Source of the DNA: Bactrocera neohumeralis | Taxonomy: Eukaryota > Arthropoda > Insecta > Diptera > Tephritidae | Direction: 5' to 3' | Length of the DNA stretch: 64,000 nucleotides | NCBI RefSeq assembly: GCF_024586455.1 | Contig: NW_026089623.1 | Coordinates: forward strand, 14,096,784 to 14,160,783 | Shown here: positions 55,704-64,000 of the stretch, in pieces | Layout: every line of letters begins with the position of its first letter | How positions within the stretch are numbered: the stretch's first letter is position 1 | The notes under the pieces: model-generated | What the model was told of the DNA's origin: nothing | Databases searched by the model: none | Seen by the model: only the letters and a program-made list of their open reading frames with translations | Translations under genes and position numbers: made by a program

Positions 55704-58269
55704 TTTTTTTTTGTTTTTTATTGAAACGTAACAAGATATGGTTTTACATTTCATTCGAATTGCAACTAGTGACAAATGTACAAACAAGAAATATTTTTCA
55801 TATCTTATAAGGTAAAACAATAAAAGCTCTATTTAGAACCTTTTTCAAAACTAAACTTTGTATTAAAACTAAATATTATAATATTTGTTATTTTCTTAGA
55901 AGGTCATGGAACTTTGTTCTTTTCAATCTGCGCCTGCTATTTCTAGCCTCTCCTAGTTGTCGGGCTTCAGCGTTTACATGGTTTTGCAACCTTGTGGCAT
56001 GTTTCGATGCCGTTTCGCGAATGACTTCCAGAATCATTTTTATGTGAAGATCACGATGTAGATCTGAGTTCCGTATGTGCCACGGGGCATTTACAATTTT
56101 TCGCAGGACTTTATTTTGGAATCTTTGCACCATTTCGATGTATAACGGTGCAGCGCATCCCCATAGCTGAATTCCGTATGTCCATATGGCTTTTAACGTT
56201 TGATTGTAGACTAAAATTTTATTTGAGGTTGTTAGAGGTGATTTCTAGCCGATTAGCCAATTTATTTTGTTGTATTTTAGTTTTAGTTCTGCAACTTTTC
56301 TTTGTATATGCTCCTTCCACTTTAACTTTGCATTCAGCGTCAAACCAAGATATTTCGCAGAGGTGTAGTACGGAATTATTATACTTCGTTCCCAATATAT
56401 AAGGGGATATACGTATCAGTTTTGTTAGTGAAGTTTATATGTATTGACTTCAACTCGTTGAGAGTAATATTCCATTTTTGTATCCATCCTACAATTAGGT
56501 TGATTGAAGGCTGCATTCTGTTCGACGACTCTACTACATTTTTACCAGTAGTAATGATGCAGGTATCATATGCAAATGTGGCGATTGTGCTGTTTGGCGG
56601 CGTAGGCATGTCGCTAGTAAACAAAATGTATAAGAGTGGTCCCAGGACGCTTCCTTGTGGTACACCTGTTGTTATTGGCTGTAACATAGTATATGATTGT
56701 CTCTGCTTGATTCTGAAGTAGCGGCTGCTCAGGTAAGAGGCAAGTAGCTCAGTTAGATGCTGTGGGAAGAGAAATCTTAATTTATGAAGTAAGCCATGGT
56801 GCCATACTCTGTCAAACGCCTGAGATACATCAAGAAAAACAGCTGTGCAACTTTGCTTTTTTTCCATCGCATCCTTAATTATATCCGTTATTCGATGAAC
56901 TTGATCGATTGTAGAATGTAGCGATCTAAATCCAAATTGATGAATTGGTATAAGGTCCTTTTCTTCAATTATGTTCTGAAGTCTTTTTATAATTACAACT
57001 TCAAGTAGTTTGGACAAAATAGGCCACAGTAAGATTGGACGATATGATGATGCTTCCTGTGCGCTTTTCCTGGGTTTTTGTATCATAATGATTTCAGATA
57101 CCTTCCATGACAATGGAACGTATCTGAGATTTAAGCAAGCGTTTATTATCGTACCTCAGCTCTCACCAAGTCGTAACCGGGAGCTTTTCTTGGTTTAAAT
57201 TTACTTTTAATTATATTTTCCACTTCTTTAATTGTTGCTGGTTGGATTTCTTCTACGCATTGCGATCCTTCCATCTGAGGTAAAGTTCCATGGAACAGAA
57301 TAGGACTAAACGTTTTAGCGAGTTTCTCTGAAAAAACTTCCGCTTTTTCTTCGTCGCTTTTGGTCCAGGATTCGTTTGGCTTTCTGAGGGGTGTATTTGA
57401 CAATATTGGTTTCCTAGCATTTTTTACTGCTTTTCAAAGGGAATAATCGGATTGTTTTTTTGGCGTTAATTTCTCAATATAATTAGAAATATTTTGATTC
57501 GTGAATAACTTTATTTTAGTACCTACTGAGAAACTTGGTTAAATTGTTCAGTTCTGTTTTATATTGGGGAAATCGCGTGATTTGCCATTTTTTGCGTAGT
57601 TTCCTCTTTTTCTTTATGAGATCTAAAATGTCCGATGGATATTTAACATAAAAGTTTTTTTGTTTAGGAACAGGAGTACTTTTCCAAGCCGATTCCTGAA
57701 TAGCTTTCGTAAATGTATGAACTTCATCTTCTAAGATATCTTAGGTTGTTATATTTACTTCAAAATCAATATTTTTGTCGAACATCACTTTGAAATACTC
57801 CCAATCCGTATGTCTATTAGAAAGATAGGCGGTATGTCGATTTCTTTTAGATGGCCATTTAGGATTAGATATACTGGCGAGTGGTCCGAATTTAAGTCCA
57901 ATCCATTTTATCCATCGTAGCTCTTGAACCCCATTGTGAGTGTTTTGTGTTAAAATCACCACCCATGATGAATTTCTCATGGTGTTTTAATAGAAGTTCT
58001 GTGTACAAGTCCATTTTAATATTGTGTCTAGGTGGGCCATATATTACGGTAATGCTTATTTTTCGAAACTAGATTCAACCGATATGGTCGTGGTTTGGAA
58101 TTTTGGGATACGTATATTAATTTCTTCGTAGTGGGGAATATTATATCTGATAATTATGGCACTCCCCCCTGTCGCATTGTTATTTGTGTGGTTCGAGCAA
58201 TACGTCTTGTAGTTTTTGAATCTAACAAAAGTGTGATTTGTAAAATGAGTTTCTGATATAAGACAAATA

Positions 58270-59007
58270 CTCAGTCCTTTTATTACGCGATTTTGGGTTC
58301 TGCCACTAATCGCGTAAAAAAAATGGTTAGTTTTCCAATATTAACTGACGAATTAGATCCGAATATAAAAAATATCGCGTATAACAAAATATACGCGCAA
58401 AATAATATTCAAAAACAATACAATAAGTTTCAAATTTCGGACTTATGATTTATTCATTCATAACAAAATAAAAAATACAAAACAAAAACCATATATAAAA
58501 GAGAAGAAAATAGAAAATAGGTAGATTTATTGCAAAAACCGTTGAATGCTGTTTAATCACTGTCATTATCCGTAGTTTAAATTATTTTTAGCCGCTTATT
58601 TTGATGGCCGGCACTGATATCACTAGAATTTGTATCAGAATCAATAGTAAGAACTATGGAATGATGTTCTGATTGACTTAGCGTCTCCGACTGAGTTTGC
58701 TCCATAAATTCAGTTAATTTTGTTTGAATGCTTCTTTTTGGACCCAATAAATTCCGATGTAGTTCTTTATATCTTAACACGCAGACACTCAATTCTTTTT
58801 GAAAAATTCGTGCACGTTTGGCATCAGTATCATTTGCTACAAAATAATTTTCCAATTCTGCTGCAAGTTTAAGACCAAGCAAAAAACGAAAAAAAGCAAT
58901 CGCGTTAAAGTGAGAAATTCGCGTAAAAAAAGGAATTTACGTTGCAAAAATAACCGCGTTAAAGTGAAATAGCGTAAAAAGAGGTCGCGTAAAAAAAGGA
59001 CTGAGTG
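58270..59007 (-). mobile_element. Tigger-like deletion derivative, copy 2
   Basis: It carries the same ends as copy 1 (CTCAGTCCTTTTATTACGCGA, lacking the first CA, and the inverse GGACTGAGTG at right), with TA at 58268-58269 and 59008-59009. The flanking Jockey endonuclease reads on across it (..EKID, then DICLISETH). It retains 101 codons of the transposase C-terminus on the minus strand. Confidence 0.85.
58577..58882 (-). pseudogene. C-terminal remnant of a Tigger-like transposase, copy 2
   Basis: It reads LKLAAELENYFVANDTDAK, RARIFQKELSVCVLRYKELH, and a Ser/Thr/Gln-rich tail, longer at its N side than copy 1. The DDE domain is deleted. It is in opposite orientation to copy 1. Confidence 0.6.
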
Positions 59008-59137
59008 TATCAATTTTTTCAACATGGAGTAATGTCTCTAATTCTTCACTACGTTTGAGCAAGCCATTTGCATTCCAGGTCATAATTTTCATCGGTTTAA
59101 TTTTTGCGTCTTATTTTCGCTGTGCTGTCCCTCTAGT

Positions 59138-60218
59138 TTAGTAAGACGTTCGTGGGTTCACCAGTGGCATTCGTATTTGTTTGATTTTCAGACAGATGTT
59201 GTTGAGCTTTATTAGCACCTTTAGTTATGCTGGCAAATGAGGGCTTTCCAGATTGATGATTTACATTAGTGTCATCTTTCTGAGGTCCACTGGTTGTACT
59301 TAAGCGTTTTGGTTCATATTTATGCTCATTATTTTTCCGATCGCGTTTTTAATTTTTTGAAGTTGCTTTGTCACTTCATATCCCCTATAGTTCGAAGGGT
59401 GATTTTGACTACAGTTACAGCATATTGGCGGTAGTTCGGCAGGTTTTGTGCAGCTTAGTGTTGAATGATTTCCGGCGCACTTTACACACCGCGGTGGCTT
59501 ACAACAATAGTTTCTAGTCTGACCGAATGCCTGACAGGATTTACACTGCGGCACAAGATTAGATGGCTTGATGGGCTTGAGTTTAACGACAGAATTTAGA
59601 ATATAATTGATTCCGTAAATTTTCTTAATGATCTCTGTAGGTTCAAAACATACAATAAACATATTTAATGGATTTTTTGTTTTGTATTGAAGTTTGTTTA
59701 AGACTTTCGTAACTTTAAACCCTTGCTTTTGAAGGTCTGTGATAATACTTTCAGGCTCTCAGGAGTGATGAAGGTCTTTTACCATTACGCGTATATCCCG
59801 CGATTGTTTGTCTTCGTACGAGTACCAAGGAATTTTCGAGTCGTTTAATTTCTTTGTAAGTATTCTGTAGTCGGAACTGTCTGAAAGATTTACTTTACAG
59901 GAACTTAGGCCAGTGAGCTTGAGTGTGTAAGATTTTTTTACATCTGCGTTAATCAAGGAACGCATCAAGTGTTGGTTAAAATTTTCCGATATTATAATTG
60001 GCGGAGGGCGATGGCTTACTTTTGTATCTGTTTTATCTTCTGCTTTTCCATCCGTAGTCGGAGACTTCAATGTTATATCCGGTGAATTATCCGGTTTCTT
60101 ACTTTCCCTACTTTTTTTCTTTTTTAATAGCCAATTTGTTTCTTTTTCAATTCATTAATCAACGTTTCTATTTTTTTAATGAGTTCGAGCAATTTGGAGG
60201 CGCAGTTTGCGTGTCCAT
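59138..60218 (-). pseudogene. Jockey ORF1 (Gag-like, zinc knuckles), broken
   Basis: The ATG at 60218 begins MDTQTAPPNCSNSLKKIE. A shift near 60150 leads into the RRM-like central part (YTLKLTGLSSCKVNLSDSSD, KIPWYSYEDKQSRDIRV), an in-frame TGA at about 59757, then three Cys/His knuckles (CKSCQAFGQTRNYC, CVKCAGNHSTLSC, CCNCSQNHPSNY). A last shift near 59318 leads to a C-terminal tail ending at about 59138. ORF1 proteins of this clade coat the element RNA. Confidence 0.8.
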
Positions 60219-60636
60219 CACAATCTTATTGAATTGTAGTTACGTTAAGTAAAAGAAACTGCCTTATCAACTGCTTTACCGACTGCACGTGCTGATAATG
60301 TAGTGTCCCTGGCCACCTACAACTCCGCGTATGCAGCTGGTTTGCCATGCGACAGAAACAGCTGATACCCACTTTAGGTGTTCGGAGTAGAATTTTTGCT
60401 CGAAAATTAATTGAGTGTTTTTAATTTGGTATTATTTTTTGTTATTGTCTTAAATTTCCAAAAGTTATATGATAAATCACTTATGTTTTTAACTATTTTT
60501 GTAGAAATTTCGAGTAAATTGATATACCGCGTGGTGCCAACGATGTTAAGGTTCTCCGGTGAAACTGCTTACGAATTTCCCCAGCCGGGATTTCAAGTAT
60601 ATTACAAGAAATTGAAGAGCACACTTTACTGTTGAC

Positions 60637-61721
60637 CGTACCCGCGAACGTCTCGAAGGTAAAATTGAGGAAAAAATAACTCTTACTATAGGCGAGTGTG
60701 TGATTACTTCACAACCACAGTTGAAGTATTTAGGCGTAAACTAAACTGAAATTCAAGCAGCACATGGCAAACATAGCAAATAAAGCAAAAAAGATTTATA
60801 ATGCCCTATCAAGAATGATGGCAAATAGAGGCTGTGTGCGCTCGAGCCGCCGACTTCTAATCGCAAAAGCGATGAGCTCAGTTATACTGTATGCAGCTCC
60901 AGTATACAGGCACTAAACATAAAAGCGTATGTCAGGCCAAAAATTGCGGTGCATAGACTCATAGCAATAAGAGTAACAAGTGCTTTCCGAACTATTTCCA
61001 GCGAAGCAGCTGAAGTACTAGCTAGTATGCCGCCCAAAAACATCCAGGGAGACGAGTTCACGAGATTATATGAACTACCAACGCTAATTACAAAAATTCA
61101 AAAGAGAGAAGAGAGAAAGAAGTGCATAAATATATAGCAGCAACGGTGGCAAACCTCAACTAAAGGACAGTGGACCCACAGACTTATACCTAATATCCAC
61201 ACGTGGATAAGTAGACAACATGGGGACCTGGATTTCCACCTCACCCAAATATTAAGTGGGCACGAGTGCTTCAGAGGCTACCTATACAAATTTCAAAATG
61301 ACGTCAGTCCGTATTGTTCGATGTGTACGGAGTCAATAGAAGACTTTGAACACATGTTTTTCTATTGTTCTCGGTTTCTAAAAAAAAGGGAAAAGTTAGA
61401 AACAACACTAGGTGGTAGTTTAATGGTATAAAGTTTGACTGCACTTACATATGTGTCAGTCCTCTGAGAAGTGGAAAGCTGTTCGCGAAGCGGAGATTTC
61501 CATCACGACAATATTAAGACAACTACAGCAGAATAGGCGCCAGTCCGTCCGTGCTTTAGAGGAGGCGTAAAATGTCTTGTCACTCCCATGAAGTAATACC
61601 TTATCTGGTAGTTTCGTTGGAGAAATTTGAGTTGGGAGTAGGTTAGGTTTAGCGGATTAAAGTCTCGCACTTCGGCTTTCGATGCTTCCTCCCACTTAAA
61701 AGCAAAAACAAAAAAAAAATA
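60637..61721 (+). pseudogene. R1-like retrotransposon, C-terminal part and 3' end
   Basis: It resumes with RTRERLEGKIEEKITLTIGE and PQLKYLGV, then RPKIAVHRLIAIRVTSAFRT, PPKNIQGDEFTRLYELPTL, SRQHGDLDFHLTQILSGHEC and the zinc-knuckle-like CSMCTESIEDFEHMFFYCSRF. The 3' UTR ends in an A-rich tail at about 61691-61721. Many stops. Same element as 54752-55703. Confidence 0.8.
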
Positions 61722-61861
61722 CATACATACAAATGTATTCGCATACATGCTATGCATGTATACGTACATATACTTATGTAAATGAGAGAACTGTAAACAA
61801 TGTTAACATTTCACAGCGGGAATTCTGTGGTTGTGAGGTGAATTCCTTACTTCAATTCTAA

Positions 61862-62367
61862 TAGCTCTGACAGACGAGCAAAATTAATGTGCCTTAAGTA
61901 ACTAATGCTCATTGCAATTTTATGTTGACAGACGGCAGACTTGTGCATTTAGACAGCTGATAGTGAAACTTGTTTATTTATTAAAAAAAAAGTGAAATAA
62001 AAGTGTGAGAAAAAGATAAGAATATTGGAAAAATCGATAGCAAACTGTGCGTTGTTTATTTCCTGCCATCTAAAAATATTAAAATTTGTTTTTGTTAATA
62101 TACGTGCACTTAATTTAATTAGCAATATAAAAACTGTTTACCTCTGAAGCTGTAAACAAAAACTAGGCGGCAGATTTCAAGCGACACCTGTCAAAAAGTA
62201 GCAAAAATCGGCCATTTTTAGCAGTGTTGCCTACTCAAATTTGGTAAATTCAGCTAAATGCACGAAAATCTTGTGCATTACAAACTTGCATTAACATGGG
62301 TCAAATGCGCAAGTAAATGTAAATTAAGCCCGCTAATGCATATTAGCCCTATCGTCTGTCAGGGCTA
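61862..62367. mobile_element. MITE with TAA target duplication, PIF/Harbinger-type
   Basis: 506 bp with ends TAGCTCTGACAGACGAGCAAA and, read inward, TAGCCCTGACAGACGATAGGG; TAA at 61859-61861 and 62368-62370. The word GACAGACG appears again at 61930. No ORF is supported. A 3-bp TAA duplication is the PIF/Harbinger signature. Its ends do not match those of the element at 45676-54750, so it belongs to another family. Confidence 0.7.
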
Positions 62368-62373
62368 TAAGAA

Positions 62374-62391
62374 ATGTTCGATATCGAACAT
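62374..62391. repeat. Perfect 18-bp palindrome
   Basis: ATGTTCGATATCGAACAT reads the same on both strands and lies 6 bp beyond the MITE end. Could be a protein-binding site or chance. Confidence 0.8.
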
Positions 62392-62606
62392 GCACCTTCT
62401 CTCTGTTTTAAGCTCTCTGGGTGAGCGGCTCTCACATTTCCAGTGACAGGAGAGTTAGGTTTCTCTTTATCTCTGGTTTATGCTATATTGTTTGGGCTTG
62501 TATATTGTTGTTATGGGCTTAATTATGTTTGTATTGTTGTATACATTTGCGAAGTGCATGCGTATATAATCCATACTTGTCTCATATAAACGTATATAGG
62601 TTTACG
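62392..62606. other. Short non-coding spacer
   Basis: Nothing recognised, apart from TATA/TACG-rich tracts before the poly(A) tail of the next element. Confidence 0.4.
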
Positions 62607-64000
62607 TATGTATTTTTTTTTTTTTTTTATTACAAACATTTTTAAAACTTTAACAATGTTTGATATCACTACAACTAGTTTCAAAAACTAACGAGCAGTT
62701 TGATTTGAATAACTTAAAAACAAATTACATAGAAATTAATAGTAATATTCATACATATACGGTATATAGTATAATTAATTTCTTTATATTTTAGCTTCCA
62801 ACTAAGCTATGTGGTTTTTTGCGACATAATCGACTAGAGAGGCATGTGTCTAAAAGAAGATTTCTCGCCTCCTCGTTCACATGTGCATTAAGCCTTTTGT
62901 AGTGGGCATCTGCCTGACTCCTTATTTCTTCGGCGACTGTATTCATCCTTACGTCTCGATGAATATCAGCATTTCTGCAGTACCAAGGAGCATTTACAAT
63001 GCCTCTTAGCACCTTGTTTTGAAAACGTTGTATAATATTAATACTGCCATCATTGGCACATCCCCACAGTTGCGCACCATATGACCATATCGGCTTGATT
63101 ATTTGTTTATAAAGAAGTAATTTGTTGTGTATGGACAGGTTTGACCTTCGTCCAATTAGCCATTTCATTTTCGACAATTTCAGATTAAGTTCAATCCTTT
63201 TTATTTTAATATGCTCCTTCCAACGTAATCTAGCATCGAGCGTGATGCCAAGATATTTAGCTGTATTTGCGTATGGTATGCAGACATCTAGAATACTTAT
63301 AGGTTGATAAGTGATTCTTTTGTTTGTAAAATTTACATGAACCGATTTGCCACCGTTTAGTTTTATTCATCATTTTTAAGTCCAACTTACTACAGAGTTG
63401 ATTGTATGTTGGAGATTTAACGCAGCTTTTCTGCTGTTTTTTCGACGCATAGTATTGTGGTGTCATCAGCACAAGTGGCAGTCATATCGTTTGGTGCTAA
63501 CGGTAAGTCTCTTGTATACAAAATATATAAAAGTGGACCTAAGATACTTCCCTGAGGAACTACTGCTTCAATTTCTTTTAGTTTAGAGAATTCATTTTCT
63601 TGTTTTACACGGAAAAATCTCATAGTGATATACGATTCTAAAAGAGCACAATACTCAACCGGAAGACATGATTTTAGTTTTTGCATAAGACCTTCGTGCC
63701 ATACCTTGTCAAACGCTTGTGCAACGTCAAGGAATACAGCTGAGCATACGTATCCTTCCTCCAGGGATTTTTCTATTTCTGATGTTATTCTGTGAATTTG
63801 TTCTATTGTTGAATGCTTATTTCTAAAACCGAACTGATGCGATGGGATTAACTGCTTTTCGTCGATTATAGATTTTAATCTTAGATAAATTAATTTTTCA
63901 AAATGTGTCGAGATTTGTGGAAGTAGTGAAATTGGTCTATATGACGAGACTACGTGAGGATCCATTCCTGGCTTAGGAACCATAACAACTTCGGCAACTT
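62607..64000 (-). mobile_element. Jockey-clade non-LTR retrotransposon 2 (cut by window end)
   Basis: The poly(A) tail on the minus strand (plus T-run at 62610-62628) marks the 3' end. ORF2 reads leftward from the window edge. It is related to but distinct from the Jockey copy at 55703-60636. Confidence 0.85.
62791..63998 (-). pseudogene. Jockey ORF2, reverse transcriptase and C-terminus (partial)
   Basis: The frame is open from the window edge: VMVPKPGMDPHVVSSYRPIS, HQFGFRNKHSTIEQIHRI, AVFLDVAQAFDKVWH, AVVPQGSILGPLLY and TCADDTTILC, where FADD reads CADD but keeps both Asp residues. A stop near 63417 and frame changes at 63180-63420 separate this from the C-terminal part (62791-63177: NKLLLYKQIIKPIWSYGAQLW, VQRFQN-like IIQRFQNKVLRGIVNAPW). 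The endonuclease and ORF1 lie outside the window. Confidence 0.85.

Larger units (their letters stand above)
55888..59092 (-). pseudogene. Jockey ORF2: endonuclease and reverse transcriptase, broken
   Basis: The ATG at 59092 begins MKIMTWNANGLLKRSEELE (APE endonuclease). After the Tigger insertion come DICLISETHFTN and a degraded middle. Reverse transcriptase blocks include YRPILLWPILSKLLE, HQFGFRSLHSTIDQVHRI, AVFLDVSQAFDRVWH, ITTGVPQGSVLGPLLY and TIATFAYDTCII, where FADD has become FAYD, removing a catalytic Asp. The C-terminus reads VQRFQNKVLRKIVNAPW and is full length to 55888. Several stops and shifts lie between 57100 and 58270. Confidence 0.87.
55703..60636 (-). mobile_element. Jockey-clade non-LTR retrotransposon 1, inserted in the R1-like element
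   Basis: The 3' end is a poly(A) tract on the minus strand (plus T-run at 55703-55728). ORF2 and ORF1 follow to the right, then about 420 bp of 5' UTR. The host element frame resumes at about 60637 (TRERLEGKIEEK). A clean target duplication was not found. A Tigger copy (58270-59007) interrupts the endonuclease. Confidence 0.8.

Overview
The window is insect, almost certainly dipteran, nuclear DNA made up mostly of transposable elements nested inside one another. The sequence is AT-rich, has fly-type microsatellites (TACATA, TATG and CA tracts), and carries element families typical of flies: an errantivirus-type LTR retrotransposon with an env gene, DINE-1/mini-me-like elements with a GTCY microsatellite, and a DD41D mariner-like element of the kind described as rosa from the fruit fly Ceratitis rosa. 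My best guess is a tephritid fruit fly, but that is inference. No complete host gene can be supported. The only hint of one is a short coding-looking stretch near 17.1-17.3 kb on the minus strand. No tRNA, rRNA or CRISPR was seen. Two 100-N assembly gaps lie at 9590-9689 and 25944-26043.

Left part (1-13.0 kb). The 3' end of a non-LTR retrotransposon is followed by a complete MULE DNA transposon, Phantom-like (400-3114, 9-bp target duplication). Next is a DINE-1-like element (3838-8858) split by a complete hAT transposon (3948-6916, 8-bp duplication) and by a second DINE-1-like element (7041-8115). Decayed gypsy pol then runs up to the first gap. The sequence after the gap (9690-11312) repeats the sequence before it, but without the hAT and second DINE-1-like insertions. 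A DD37D maT-type mariner with an open 344-codon transposase lies at 11750-13038.

Middle (13-28.1 kb). There is about 8 kb of AT-rich non-coding DNA with a degenerate repeat built around a hairpin core (ACTAGTT-GGT-AACTAGT). A chimera of a second maT copy and an RTE retrotransposon follows, then a mariner scrap and, beyond the second gap, the 5' leader and LTR of another errantivirus-like element.

Errantivirus block (28131-43636, minus strand). A Ty3/gypsy element with about 450-bp LTRs, a TATA target duplication, and gag, protease, reverse transcriptase/RNase H, integrase and env carries six later insertions: a full-length RTE in env, an unclassified long-TIR element in the reverse transcriptase gene that itself holds a DINE-1-like copy, two more DINE-1-like copies in gag and pol, and a rosa-like mariner in the leader. 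Without them the element would be about 7.1 kb. Its genes carry many stops and frameshifts.

Right part (43.6-64 kb). It holds a Tigger-like deletion derivative, then a PIF/Harbinger element (about 45676-54750) split by a 6.6-kb autonomous-type Helitron (47089-53721). The Helitron encodes Rep/helicase with only two nonsense codons and carries an unexplained antisense zinc-ribbon ORF. An R1-like retrotransposon follows, split by a minus-strand Jockey element that itself holds a second Tigger copy. The window ends with a TAA-flanked MITE and a second Jockey element that runs off the right edge. These genes do not form a pathway; the useful information is the order of insertions and the few nearly intact elements.
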